Positions 44,004 to 53,218 of a stretch of DNA of 64,000 bases are shown in pieces. This DNA comes from DASZTV01 sp035550655 (GTDB lineage: Bacteria > Actinomycetota > Actinomycetes > JAFAQI01), in the NCBI GenBank assembly GCA_035550655.1, contig DASZOU010000016.1:1-64000 (forward strand). Reading direction: 5' to 3'. The translations under genes were made by a program, and so were the position numbers. How positions within the stretch are numbered: the first letter of the stretch is position 1; each line of letters opens with the position of its first letter. The notes under the pieces were generated by a model. The model saw only the letters and a program-made list of their open reading frames with translations, made no database searches and was not told the DNA's origin.

Positions 44004-45046
44004 GAGGCTTGGAGGTCGACGACGACCTTGATGTCGTCGGGCTGGCGCTTGAGTGCCTGGGGCCAGTCGGCCATCGGGACCGTGCGCGTGATGATCTTAT
44101 CCAACCAGGCGTTGTCAGCGGCCGACAGCGCGTCGGCAGCCTGCTGGTAGTTGGCTAGCCCGGCATTGACCGAGCCGAAGACCACCTCGTTGGACAGCAC
44201 CATCGCCTTGTTCACCGCGTCGGCCTCGATGCCGACCTCCCGCGTCCCTGACGAGATTCCTGTCAGACACACGATGGCGTCCGGCGCGGCGCGCCCGATC
44301 ACGTCGAACACCAGCTGCCCGATGCCCGTCGCCTCGATGACGACGTCCGGCGGCTGCTTCAGGTCGTCGAGAGCCGTGATGTACGTCGCCCCGAGCTCGG
44401 CCACCATCGACGGCTTCGGTCCCTCGGTGACGCGGTCGAGGACCGTGACCGCCAATCCCTTCTGCCGGCCGATCATCGCCGCCAGCAAGCCGATCGGGCC
44501 GGCGCCGGTCACGAGCGCGGTGGCCGGCCTCGTCGCCGATCGCGCCGAGATCTTCCCGACCTGGTCCCATGCCTTTGCGACAACCGAGGTCGGCTCGAGC
44601 AGGACCCCCAGCTTCTCCAGCGCCGGGTCGAGCTTGATGGCGAACTTGGGCGCCACCCGCCACCGCTGCGACCCGTAGCCGTCGTGGCCCTTGATGCCGC
44701 GCTCGGTGAACTGTCCGTTGCGGCAGAAGTCCCACTCGTCCTGCGCGCACGCCTCACAGGGCACCGGATCCGGCCGGCGTACGACGCCGGCCACCAGGTC
44801 ACCCGCCGCCAGACCCGAGTCGGCTGGGGCGCCGATCACCCGACCGAGCGACTCGTGAAACAGGACCAGCCGATGATGGCCGGGCGGCGGCTCGCCGTAA
44901 CCCTCCATCGAGATCTCGACGTCGGTGCCGCAGATCCCGACGAACATGCCCTCGACCAGCACGGAGCCGTCAGACTCCGGCGGCTCCGGGATCTCCTCGA
45001 CCGAGGCGGTGCTGACATCTCCAGGTTGGACGGTGCATGCCTTCAC
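44000..45046 (-). CDS. Zinc-dependent dehydrogenase, glucose 1-dehydrogenase-like
   Basis: 348 residues, medium-chain dehydrogenase fold. The catalytic-zinc segment is GICGTDVEI with HESLGRV, the lobe CEACAQDEWDFCRNGQF holds cysteines of the structural site, and the NAD(P) motif is GAGPIGLLAAM. The GTD-EI and HESLG blocks are typical of glucose 1-dehydrogenase-type enzymes, though substrate may differ. It lies 25 bp downstream of a P450 and coupled to DUF1684, so it may oxidise an alcohol made by the P450/hydroxylase pair. Confidence 0.85.
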   Translation of the reverse strand: MKACTVQPGDVSTASVEEIPEPPESDGSVLVEGMFVGICGTDVEISMEGYGEPPPGHHRLVLFHESLGRVIGAPADSGLAAGDLVAGVVRRPDPVPCEACAQDEWDFCRNGQFTERGIKGHDGYGSQRWRVAPKFAIKLDPALEKLGVLLEPTSVVAKAWDQVGKISARSATRPATALVTGAGPIGLLAAMIGRQKGLAVTVLDRVTEGPKPSMVAELGATYITALDDLKQPPDVVIEATGIGQLVFDVIGRAAPDAIVCLTGISSGTREVGIEADAVNKAMVLSNEVVFGSVNAGLANYQQAADALSAADNAWLDKIITRTVPMADWPQALKRQPDDIKVVVDLQAS

Positions 45047-45071
45047 GACTTGCTCCTACCCGGCGTCGCGG

Positions 45072-46523
45072 TCAGGAAAGCGGACGCAGCTCGAGCGGCA
45101 GACCATCTGCCGGCATCGGAAGCGCCAGTAGGTCCCAGGGCACGACGTACCCGGGCGGCGTGGTCCATCGGAACCGCCGCAGCAGGTGGTGCACCAGGAT
45201 CTTCACCTCCTGGGTTCCGAAGTACATCCCGATGCACTTGTGCGCACCGCCGCCGAACGGCACCCACGCGTAGCGGTGCACCTTGTCCTCGCGGCGCGGC
45301 TCGGCGAATCTCTCGGGGTCGAACGTCTCTGGGTTGGACCACAGCTCCGGCATGTAGTGGCTGAACCAGGGCGAGACCGAGATGAAGGTGCCGGCCGGGA
45401 CGTGGTGCCCGAGCAGGTCGGTGTCCTTGATGGTCTTGCGTGCCATCGACGGGACTGGCGCGGTCAGCCGCAGCGACTCCTTGATCACGAGGTCGAGCAC
45501 CGTTAGCTCGTCGAGGGCCTCCAGCGTGAGCTCGCCGTCGATCGCGAGCGACTGCTCGCGCGCTCGCTCCTGCCACTCCGGGTGCGCCGCGAGCGCCGCC
45601 AGGACCGCGGACGTGGTGATCGTCGACGTGTCGTGCGCCGCCATCATCAGAAAGATCATGTGATTGACGACGTCGTCGTCGCTGAAGGTCTCGCCCGTGT
45701 CGGTCTCCACGTGGCACAGCGCCGAGAACAGGTCCTCTGTCTCGGTTGCCCGCTTCGCCGGGAGCTTCGCCTGGAAGTAGTCCTCGAGCACCCGGCGACC
45801 GACCAGTCCCTTGTGCCACCGCAGGCCCCGCACATCGGCGCGGATCACCGAGGTGCCGGCGCGGACCGTGTCGATGAACGCGGTCTGCAGCTTCGCGTCG
45901 TCCTCACCGGTCGAGTCACCCATGAAGATGTGCGTCGCGATGTCGAGCGAGAGCCGCTTCAGGGTGGGGTACGCGAACATCGGGCCGGCGGCGGGCCAGC
46001 CGGCGACGTCCTTGGCGACCAGCTCGTCGGTGCGCTCGAGGTAGCCGGCCAGCCGGGGGCGGGTAAAAGCCTCCTGCATGATCCGCCGGTGCAACAGGTG
46101 CTCGTCGAAGTCGAGCAGCATCAGCCCCCGCCGGAAGAACGGCCCGATGAACCACTCCCAGCCGGACTGCGAGTAGGCCTTGTCCGCGTTGACCAGGACG
46201 GCCTGGGTGGCGTCCGGGCCGAGCGCAAGACAGATGTCGAGCCCGAGCGACTTGATCCACGACACCGGTCCGTAGCGGTCGTAGACCCGCCGCGTGAAGT
46301 CCGGGCCACCGAGCATGAAGCTGAACGTCTGACCCACCAGTGGGAAGCCCTTGTTACCCGGGACGGGCTTGAGCCCGGATCCGGGGGGCGGCGGAGCGAG
46401 ATCGCTGTTGCGTCGCCCCAGCCGATCGAGGGCGGCGCTTGCGCGCACGGCACCCGGCAAGGCTGCCGGCCGGATCTTGTCCGGGTGCTTCCAGGTGGTG
46501 GCGACGGAGGCTTCGGTGCTCAT
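45072..46523 (-). CDS. Cytochrome P450
   Basis: 483 residues. The proline-rich start (APPPPGSGLKPVPGNKGFPLVGQT) resembles membrane-associated or lipid-acting P450s. The I-helix is MMAAHDTSTITTSAV, the ExxR motif is KESLRLTAPVPSMARK, and heme binding is FGGGAHKCIGMYFG with axial Cys. The substrate is unknown. ATG 46523 overlaps the hydroxylase stop (ATGA), which excludes the longer frame. It is cotranscribed with a sterol desaturase-family hydroxylase and dehydrogenase. Confidence 0.93.
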   Translation of the reverse strand: MSTEASVATTWKHPDKIRPAALPGAVRASAALDRLGRRNSDLAPPPPGSGLKPVPGNKGFPLVGQTFSFMLGGPDFTRRVYDRYGPVSWIKSLGLDICLALGPDATQAVLVNADKAYSQSGWEWFIGPFFRRGLMLLDFDEHLLHRRIMQEAFTRPRLAGYLERTDELVAKDVAGWPAAGPMFAYPTLKRLSLDIATHIFMGDSTGEDDAKLQTAFIDTVRAGTSVIRADVRGLRWHKGLVGRRVLEDYFQAKLPAKRATETEDLFSALCHVETDTGETFSDDDVVNHMIFLMMAAHDTSTITTSAVLAALAAHPEWQERAREQSLAIDGELTLEALDELTVLDLVIKESLRLTAPVPSMARKTIKDTDLLGHHVPAGTFISVSPWFSHYMPELWSNPETFDPERFAEPRREDKVHRYAWVPFGGGAHKCIGMYFGTQEVKILVHHLLRRFRWTTPPGYVVPWDLLALPMPADGLPLELRPLS

Positions 46524-47221
46524 GCGACGTCGACTCCCAGGTTGAAGGCGGTTGGCGACACCGGTACCTCTTCTTTCTCCGGGAAGGTTCGCAGCACGTG
46601 GTCTGCCAGGTGCACGGTCACGCCGTACCAGTAGTTCTCGTTGCGGAAGTGATGCAGGCGGTGGGCCTTGTAGATGTAGCGGTAGTACCAGCGCTTCGGC
46701 TTGTAGCTCGAGTGGATCAGGAAATGCACCCACTCGTAGGTGAGGAACATCCCATACGCGACGACGAGCCATGTCACGGCGAGCCGCCAGTCCATCCCGG
46801 TGATCAGCCAGTAGAGCGGTACGGCGGTCAGCACCGAGGTGATCAGCGCCCGTCGCGGCACCAGCACGAGGCCGATGACCTTCGGGTTTGCATGGTGCTG
46901 CCGGTGCTTGCGCGCGAGCAGCCCGTCAACGGTGACGGACCCGATCCGGCGTGGCTTGGCGTGAAGAATGAAGACGTGGATCAGCCACTCGGTGAACGGC
47001 TGCGTGCCGAGCACGATCCCCGCGATCCCCAGGTCCCACCACCGCCACCCACCGAGCGCGACACGGGTCACGAGCGCTGCCACGAAAGCGAGGCCGAGCA
47101 ACTTGGCGCTGAAGGTGCCGACGAAGATGCGGAAGGCTCGACCCAGAGTGAGTCCTGCGGAGGTGTACGCGTCGGGCTGCGCCTCGCGGCCGCGCTGCGG
47201 CCGCGCCTCCGTGATCGTCAC
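46520..47221 (-). CDS. Sterol desaturase/fatty acid hydroxylase superfamily protein
   Basis: 233 residues. Histidine clusters HVFILH, KHRQHH, HFLIHSSYK and AHRLHHFRNENYWYGVT form the di-iron site of the FA_hydroxylase family. Hydrophobic segments lie near residues 38-58, 66-84, 122-137 and 143-162. It likely hydroxylates a membrane lipid. It is coupled to the P450 gene and begins 29 bp after the ABC permease gene, so modification and export may be linked. Confidence 0.9.
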   Translation of the reverse strand: MTITEARPQRGREAQPDAYTSAGLTLGRAFRIFVGTFSAKLLGLAFVAALVTRVALGGWRWWDLGIAGIVLGTQPFTEWLIHVFILHAKPRRIGSVTVDGLLARKHRQHHANPKVIGLVLVPRRALITSVLTAVPLYWLITGMDWRLAVTWLVVAYGMFLTYEWVHFLIHSSYKPKRWYYRYIYKAHRLHHFRNENYWYGVTVHLADHVLRTFPEKEEVPVSPTAFNLGVDVA

Positions 47222-47250
47222 GACGGGAGTCTCTCACGCAAAACGGCCGC

Positions 47251-48126
47251 CTATTCGGTGCGGGAGAACAGCAGGCACGCGATCGACAGCAGCAGGACGC
47301 CGACCCCGGCGACCACGATCACGTCGAGCCAGGCGGGCACCGGCCAGCCGAGCCAGGTCAGGCCGGTGAACAAAGCGCGGGTCGGGTTGCCGGAAGGCAG
47401 GTTGTCGATCACGATCGTCCGCGAGGCGGTGACGGCGTAGCTGATGGGGTTGTAGCGGGCGACGATGTCGAGCCACTGCGGCGCCTTCTGGCCGAGCGGG
47501 TACAACGAGCCGGACATGAAGGTCAGCGGCATCAGCAGCATGTTGACCATCGGCATGAGGGTCTGGACGCTCTTGACCCGCGCCGCGAGCACGAGCCCGA
47601 ACGCGGTCATCGTGAACGACGTGACGAACACGATGCCGAGCAGGCCGAACATCAAGCCGACGTGGTAGGGAACGTGCACGGTCCCGGCGAGCGCGATGAT
47701 GAGGATGCTCTGCACGGTCGCGATCGTCGCCCCGCCGAGGCACTTGCCGATCACGATGCTCGACGAGGAGATCGGCGCAACCAGCATCTCTCGCAGGAAC
47801 CCGAACTCCCGGTCCCACACGATCGAGATCGCCGAGAAGACTGCCGTGAAGAGGATCCCCGTGATGAGCACACCCGGAAAGAGGAAGGTCTTGAAGTCCG
47901 CGCCGCCGGTGCCACCCCGCACAGCGGCAGACAGGCCGGCGCCGAGCACGAACAGGAATAGGAGCGGCTGAAGCAGCGTCGACACCATGCGCGCCGGATC
48001 GGCCTTCATGCGCGTCATGTCCCGCTGCCAGACGACGCCGATCGCCTTCAGCTCATGCAACCGACCACCGGACGTCGCGGTGACCGGTGCAACCTCGAGC
48101 TCGGGCCTGCTCGCCGTGGTCGTCAT
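47251..48126 (-). CDS. ABC-2 type (DrrB-like) exporter permease
   Basis: 291 residues. Six hydrophobic segments and the ABC-2 signature region (PGVLITGILFTAVFSAISIVWDREFGFLREMLVAPI) identify the daunorubicin/lipid exporter permease family. ATG 48126 overlaps the ATPase stop as ATGA; eight codons upstream in frame are possible but unlikely. Substrate is unknown but the neighbours suggest a modified lipid or hydrophobic product. Confidence 0.9.
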   Translation of the reverse strand: MTTTASRPELEVAPVTATSGGRLHELKAIGVVWQRDMTRMKADPARMVSTLLQPLLFLFVLGAGLSAAVRGGTGGADFKTFLFPGVLITGILFTAVFSAISIVWDREFGFLREMLVAPISSSSIVIGKCLGGATIATVQSILIIALAGTVHVPYHVGLMFGLLGIVFVTSFTMTAFGLVLAARVKSVQTLMPMVNMLLMPLTFMSGSLYPLGQKAPQWLDIVARYNPISYAVTASRTIVIDNLPSGNPTRALFTGLTWLGWPVPAWLDVIVVAGVGVLLLSIACLLFSRTE

Positions 48127-49157
48127 CGGCGGCTCATCGCTCGCATCCACTGGCTGCGCGGCGCCGCAGCGGCTTCCTCGTCACCGATCCGACGACCGGC
48201 GTGGGCCATGAACACGTCGTCCAGCGAAGGGCGGGAGATGCTCACCGACTGCACCGATATCCCGATGCCGAACAGCTTGGGCACGAACCCCTCCCCGTCG
48301 GGAACAGTGACGAGCAGCGCGTCGCCGTCGGGCGATGCCTCGATACCAAGCTTCTCCGCGATCTTCCTGGCGGACGCCGGGTTGTCACCAGTCACGATCC
48401 GGACCCGATCGTCACCGACCTGCGCCTTGAGCTCGGCCGGCGTACCGAGCGCCACGATCGTGCCGTGGTTGATGATCGCGATGCGGTCACAGCGTTCGGC
48501 CTCGTCCATGTAATGCGTGGTGAGGAAGACGGTGATGTCCTCCTGGCGGCGCAGCTCGTCGACGTAACGCCAGAGCACCTGGCGCGAGTCGGGGTCCAGA
48601 CCGATCGTCGGCTCGTCGAGAAAGAGGACCCGCGGCGAGTGCAGAAGGCCGCGAGCGATCTCGAGCCGGCGCTTCATGCCGCCGGAGAAGGTGCGCACCG
48701 GGGAGTCCTTGCGGTCGGCGAGACCGACGAGATCGAGAACCGCCGCGATCCTCGGTCGCACCGTGCGCCGGGACATGCCGTAGATGGAGGCGTGGAACTT
48801 CAGGTTCTGCTCAGCGGTGAGGTACTCGTCCAGCGTCGTCTCCTGGAAGACCAGACCGATGTTTCGACGTACGGCAGTGCGCTGGGTGATGACGTCGAGC
48901 CCGGCGACCTGCGCGCTCCCGGCCGTTGGAACGACGAGCGTGCAGAGCATCTTGATCGTCGTCGACTTGCCGGCACCGTTCGGGCCGAGGAAGCCGAACA
49001 CCTCACCCGGCGTGACGTCGAGGTCGATGCCGCGAACCGCCTCGATCGGTCCGTACCGCTTTACCAGCCCGCGAACGCTGACCGCCGCGCCCTGCGTCGT
49101 TGCCGCCTTGCTCGCCTTTGCCAACTCCCCGCAACCCCGATTCGCTCGCCCCGTCAC
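48123..49157 (-). CDS. ABC exporter ATP-binding protein (DrrA-like)
   Basis: 344 residues. Walker A is GPNGAGKST, the ABC signature is FSGGMKRRLEIARGL, Walker B is VLFLDEPTIGLDPDS, and a C-terminal DUF4162-type tail is present. The sequence groups with drug and glycolipid exporters of the DrrA type. GTG 49157 starts it. It is coupled to the permease and lies 26 bp downstream of the esterase gene. Confidence 0.92.
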   Translation of the reverse strand: MTGRANRGCGELAKASKAATTQGAAVSVRGLVKRYGPIEAVRGIDLDVTPGEVFGFLGPNGAGKSTTIKMLCTLVVPTAGSAQVAGLDVITQRTAVRRNIGLVFQETTLDEYLTAEQNLKFHASIYGMSRRTVRPRIAAVLDLVGLADRKDSPVRTFSGGMKRRLEIARGLLHSPRVLFLDEPTIGLDPDSRQVLWRYVDELRRQEDITVFLTTHYMDEAERCDRIAIINHGTIVALGTPAELKAQVGDDRVRIVTGDNPASARKIAEKLGIEASPDGDALLVTVPDGEGFVPKLFGIGISVQSVSISRPSLDDVFMAHAGRRIGDEEAAAAPRSQWMRAMSRR

Positions 49158-49183
49158 ACGCTACTCGCGGGGTAAGCGGTGTG

Positions 49184-50491
49184 TTACCGCGAGGATTTCT
49201 TGATGGGGGCGCGTAACGCGAGCCGGTAGTGCCGTCCGCTCGGACTTACGACGGTGGCGACGCCGGTGCCGCTCAACACAAATCCGCGTGGTCCGACCTT
49301 CAGGGTGCTGAAGGCAAGTCGCTGGGAGCGCTTGATGGAGACGTGCCACCCCCAAACGGCGTACGTCGGCTCGATCGTCTTGTAGGAGATCTTGTCCGGC
49401 CGCGCGGGCGGGTGGGCGAAGGTCTGCATCAGCGGCTTGATGAAGTGGCGGAAGTCGCGCGCCCAGTACGGCCAGGTGTGGGTGCCGGACCCGTAGTCGT
49501 ACACGTACGACGGAATGTGCGCGGCACGGACGTGCTGAAGGAAGTAGTCGGTCGACTCGTGCGTCGCGCTCTCGACCGCCGCGGCACCCAGGTAGCCCGG
49601 GGGGTTCGTCACGGGGTCGTCGTACTTCCCTGGCAGGCCGTCCGCGGTGGCGAGCCACAGCCTCACGGGCCGGAGGTTCTCAACGGTGGTCGCCGGGTCA
49701 TGGCCCTGCCAGTTGATCTGGTCGGTGATCGGGTTGCCGAAGGGCGCGTCAGGCTCGACGCCGTTGAGGCCCGACATCGTCGCCGCGATCACGCCGTAGG
49801 CGCCCGCCCGAACCAGGACGTCGCGGTTGATCTCCGGCGCGCCGGAGAACGACCCGTCCATCACGAACAGGTCGGGGTGACGCGCCGCGAGCTCGGTCGA
49901 GCCGTACCCGCCCTGCGACAGCCCGGCCACGGCCCGTCCCGCGCGCGACCTGATCGTGTCGAAGTTGGAGTCGATCCACGGGATCAGCTCGTCGATGTCG
50001 TAGGTCTCCCACTGCGACGGACCGAGGGCCGTCTTCGTATCAACCCAGTTGGTGAACCAGCCGCCGCCGTCACCGTTGAACCCGATGTCCGAGCTGACCG
50101 TGATCAGGCGGTACGGCGCGGTCGTCTTCGGCGCATCCCCGACGGTCATCCAGTCATAGCTGTGGCCGCTCGTACCGGGATAGAGGTAGAGCACCGGATA
50201 GCCCGGTTTCGCCTCCGGCTGGTAGTCGACCGGCAGCAGGATCCGCACCGTGATCGCTCGACCCAGCGCCTTGGGCACGATTGTCGCGAGCAACTGGCGG
50301 CTGTCGACGACTTTGACGCTCTTGACCTCAACGCCGTGCGAGCTGCCGATGACGAACCGCGCGCCGTGATGCGCGGCCGGCAAGGTGCGGTCGGTCGCAC
50401 CGGCCGTGCCGGCACCGCCGACGACAGCCAGGCTCGTCGTCACAGCAAGCGCCGCTGCAATCGGCGTCCGTCTCGTGATTCGCATCGTCAC
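49184..50491 (-). CDS. Secreted esterase of the antigen 85/esterase D type
   Basis: 435 residues. A signal peptide (1-33, AAALAVTTSLAVVGGAGTAGA) precedes an alpha/beta hydrolase with LPVDYQPEAKPGYPVLYLYPG, the nucleophile elbow AVAGLSQGGYG (Ser in GLSQG) and a late His in GSGTHTWPYWARD. The Esterase-like family includes mycolyltransferases and S-formylglutathione hydrolases; the substrate is unknown. An extra domain of about 75 residues ends the protein. GTG 50491 overlaps the stop of the next hydrolase upstream; ATG 50485 is possible. Confidence 0.88.
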   Translation of the reverse strand: MTMRITRRTPIAAALAVTTSLAVVGGAGTAGATDRTLPAAHHGARFVIGSSHGVEVKSVKVVDSRQLLATIVPKALGRAITVRILLPVDYQPEAKPGYPVLYLYPGTSGHSYDWMTVGDAPKTTAPYRLITVSSDIGFNGDGGGWFTNWVDTKTALGPSQWETYDIDELIPWIDSNFDTIRSRAGRAVAGLSQGGYGSTELAARHPDLFVMDGSFSGAPEINRDVLVRAGAYGVIAATMSGLNGVEPDAPFGNPITDQINWQGHDPATTVENLRPVRLWLATADGLPGKYDDPVTNPPGYLGAAAVESATHESTDYFLQHVRAAHIPSYVYDYGSGTHTWPYWARDFRHFIKPLMQTFAHPPARPDKISYKTIEPTYAVWGWHVSIKRSQRLAFSTLKVGPRGFVLSGTGVATVVSPSGRHYRLALRAPIKKSSR

Positions 50492-52047
50492 GCGTCCGGG
50501 AGGTAGATGCCGCTGCCCTTTGGCACGGGATGTGTGGCGGGGCCGTCCTTGGTGGTGTCGACCTTCGCGTAGGACCAGTTGCCTCGATAGCCGTCGTGAC
50601 TCGTCATGCCGGAGCAGCCACGGCGGAGCGATTCGCAGTCGAATCGATCACCGTCAGGCGTTCGGATGTCGAGTCGCGACCGGTAGTAGAAGCTGAACAT
50701 GTTCGGGTCGCCGAAGCTGTCGATCTGGGCTTCTTGAGCGTCGCGCTGCCATCTCGTCGTGACCAGTCGCTGGTATCCCGACTCGTCGTGCTTCAAGTAG
50801 TAGTCGAACCAGGCATTCGTGTACCAGGCGATCATGTCGGCGCCGTAGAGCGATGCGCCGAACGCAGGATTCGGGATGAACGAGAAGTCGAGGTGGCTAC
50901 CGCCGCGGACGACGATCTCGCCGGTGTCGACGTGATGCTTGGAGTAGATCAGCGACTCGGTGTCCTTGGCGTCATAGTCGGGAAGCGAGGTGTTCGGCGT
51001 CGGCGGCAGGAAGTAGTCAGCGGACATTCCGAGCGCGGGCACGCGGAACCTCGCGGAGCGCCGCGCATTCGCGTCGACACACCCCTTCTCCCGGCCCCCC
51101 ACCGAAGGCGCACCCAGGTTGTCCCACGCGACGATCGTCGACACGCGCTTGTCCCACTGCCCGACGTAGGAGACGCCGCCGGCACCGTAGGAGTGCCCCG
51201 CCAGCCCGATCTCCTTGCGGTTGATCAGGCTCCAGAACGGGTCGTACGCCGCATCGAAGCCGGCCTCGACCCGCTCGTCCTGGTACGCCGCGTGGCTGGT
51301 CCCGCTGTTGCACGACTTCGCCGGCCGATACGGGTGCGAAGGCGTGGAGAGGAAGAAGTTGAGCGCGTCCTCCGTGCCGTCGTAGAACGGGCGGCCGTCG
51401 GTCTGAGCCGGGAAGCCTTCGCTGCTGTCGGCACCCTGACCCATCGTGTCCGACTGGCCCTGCCCTTGCGGGTCGAACGTCATGACGACGTAGCCGTCCT
51501 TGGCGAGCGCCTGCGCGGCGTACCAGTACAGCTGCTCGTCGGCCTGCACCGAGCCGTTGGTGATGACGATGCCGGGTCGCTTGGCCGGGCCGCTGCGCGT
51601 CGCCCACACATGACCGGACAGCTGCGCGCCGTTGCGCGCGGTGAACAGGAACGGCGCCACGATGCCATAGCCGTTGGTCTGCCAGTCGTAGAGCCGGGTG
51701 TCACCCGCGCAGCCGTCGTAGCCGTTCCAGCAGAGATCGGTCATGAACTGCCGTTGCGGGTCGTTCGCCTTCATCTGCAGGGCCGCCAGGTTGTTCTGCT
51801 GGCCGACCGTGCGCAGCTGCAGCTGGTAGCTCGGGGTGAGGTACAGGCTCTGTCGCTCGAGGTTGTTGGAATAGTCCTCGGCCTCGACCGCCACGTTGAA
51901 CGAGCTCGCTCGGTAGCGCGGCTCGCCTCCGCTGGCAGCCGGGCGTGCGACTGCCCCGGCCGCCGACGGGACCGCGAGCGCCACGACCGTCACGACGGCG
52001 GCCACCATGCCCCACCGGCGCGAGCCGGTGTACGTCTTCTGCTCCAC
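50488..52047 (-). CDS. Secreted alpha/beta hydrolase, unknown substrate
   Basis: 519 residues. It has an N-terminal signal segment (RRWGMVAAVVTVVALAVPSAAGA). The hydrolase core has GIVITNGSVQADEQLYWYAAQALAKDGYVVMTFDPQGQGQSD, a nucleophile elbow GLAGHSYGAGGVSYV (Ser in GHSYG) and late His in GGSHLDFSF. It may be a dienelactone-hydrolase-like or dipeptidyl-type enzyme; this is uncertain. The GTG start at 52047 is inferred from the signal peptide; there is no strong ribosome binding site. It is coupled to the esterase by a GTGA overlap. Confidence 0.8.
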   Translation of the reverse strand: MEQKTYTGSRRWGMVAAVVTVVALAVPSAAGAVARPAASGGEPRYRASSFNVAVEAEDYSNNLERQSLYLTPSYQLQLRTVGQQNNLAALQMKANDPQRQFMTDLCWNGYDGCAGDTRLYDWQTNGYGIVAPFLFTARNGAQLSGHVWATRSGPAKRPGIVITNGSVQADEQLYWYAAQALAKDGYVVMTFDPQGQGQSDTMGQGADSSEGFPAQTDGRPFYDGTEDALNFFLSTPSHPYRPAKSCNSGTSHAAYQDERVEAGFDAAYDPFWSLINRKEIGLAGHSYGAGGVSYVGQWDKRVSTIVAWDNLGAPSVGGREKGCVDANARRSARFRVPALGMSADYFLPPTPNTSLPDYDAKDTESLIYSKHHVDTGEIVVRGGSHLDFSFIPNPAFGASLYGADMIAWYTNAWFDYYLKHDESGYQRLVTTRWQRDAQEAQIDSFGDPNMFSFYYRSRLDIRTPDGDRFDCESLRRGCSGMTSHDGYRGNWSYAKVDTTKDGPATHPVPKGSGIYLPDA

Positions 52048-52052
52048 CCCGT

Positions 52053-52172
52053 TTACTTCGCGGCCCAGTCCGCCGGCACCTTCACGCCTTCGAAGTGCGC
52101 GACCCGGGTGCGCTGTTGCGGTTTGGCCGGAAGCGTCCCGAAGTCGGTCACCGCACCGGTGTTGTGGCCCAT
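52053..52172 (-). pseudogene. Possible 3' remnant of a lost gene
   Basis: Between the ABC ATPase and the hydrolase, one minus-strand frame stays open from within the ATPase end to a TAA at 52053, with strongly GC-rich third positions. Its tail reads WMGHNTGAVTDFGTLPAK and then RTRVAHFEGVKVPADWAAK. It is not in frame with either neighbour, and the first Met (52172) gives only 39 residues. The codon bias suggests a coding C-terminus whose 5' part is gone. I do not recognise the family. Confidence 0.35.
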
Positions 52173-52189
52173 CCACGAGTGGAAGAGGA

Positions 52190-53218
52190 CTAGAAGACCG
52201 CGGCCGATCCCGTCACGGCAACCCAGACCGCTTGTCCGGGTTGCAGCGGGACGTCCCCGCCGACGCGCGCCAGCACCGTCTCGTCGCCATCGCGCAGATG
52301 AAGCCGCGCGAGGGCATCGTGACCGAAGAAGGTCACCTCATCCACCGTGGCTGCTGCTGCGGTCTTCACCGGTACGAGGTGGACGTCGAGCTGCTCAGGC
52401 CGAAGCAGCAGCATGCAGGGACCTTCGGGAATGGGCTCGGCGCCACGACGGAGCTTCACGGCCCCCATCGCACATCTGCCTCTACCGCGAGACACTGTCC
52501 CCGCGACGACGTTCGCCTGGCCGATGGCTTCAGCTGCCCTGAGGTCAGGCGGGTCCTGATACAGCTCTCTCGGCGAGGCGGACGCTGCGATGCGGCCGTC
52601 GCGCAGCAACGCGATCCGATGCGCCAGCGACATGGCTTCGTCCTGGTCATGGGTGACCAGGACAGTTGTCGTGCGGGTCTCGCCAAGGATGTGCGCGATG
52701 TCCTGACCGAGGCTGACGCGCAGCGAGGCATCGAGGGAGCTGAACGGCTCGTCGAGCAGCACGACCTCAGGATCCGTCGCCAGCGCGCGGGCGAGAGCGA
52801 CCCGCTGCTGCTGCCCGCCCGACAGCTGATGGGGGAACCGCTGGCCGTAACCGCTGAGTCCGACCAGCTCCAGCAGCTCCTCGACTCGTCCCTTGCGCTC
52901 CTTCGCCAGGCCGAACGCGATGTTCGCCGCCACCCGGAGATGTGGGAACAGCGCGCCGTCTTGTGGCACGTAACCGACCTGCCGGCGCGAGGCGGAGACC
53001 GATCGCCGACCGTCGTCGACGACCCGCTCGCCGATGCTGATCGTGCCGACGTCGACCCGTTCCAGCCCGGCCAGCAGCCGCAGCAGCGTCGTCTTGCCGC
53101 TTCCGGAGGCTCCCAGGACCGCTGTGATCGAGCCGTCGGGAACCACGAGGTCGAGGCCGTCGAGGACCACGGCCGGACCGAACCGCTTACCGACGCCGCG
53201 CAGCTCGAGCGTGCTCAC
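52190..53218 (-). CDS. ABC importer ATP-binding protein, Fe(III)-type
   Basis: 342 residues. Walker A is GASGSGKT, the signature is LSGGQQQRVALARAL, Walker B is VVLLDEPFSSLDA, and a C-terminal TOBE-like region ends WVAVTGSAAVF. It matches the FbpC/iron-type importers. GTG 53218 overlaps the permease stop (GTGA), and the apparent 779-codon frame is a fusion with antisense-like sequence of the permease. It follows the permease and binding-protein genes. Confidence 0.9.
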   Translation of the reverse strand: MSTLELRGVGKRFGPAVVLDGLDLVVPDGSITAVLGASGSGKTTLLRLLAGLERVDVGTISIGERVVDDGRRSVSASRRQVGYVPQDGALFPHLRVAANIAFGLAKERKGRVEELLELVGLSGYGQRFPHQLSGGQQQRVALARALATDPEVVLLDEPFSSLDASLRVSLGQDIAHILGETRTTTVLVTHDQDEAMSLAHRIALLRDGRIAASASPRELYQDPPDLRAAEAIGQANVVAGTVSRGRGRCAMGAVKLRRGAEPIPEGPCMLLLRPEQLDVHLVPVKTAAAATVDEVTFFGHDALARLHLRDGDETVLARVGGDVPLQPGQAVWVAVTGSAAVF

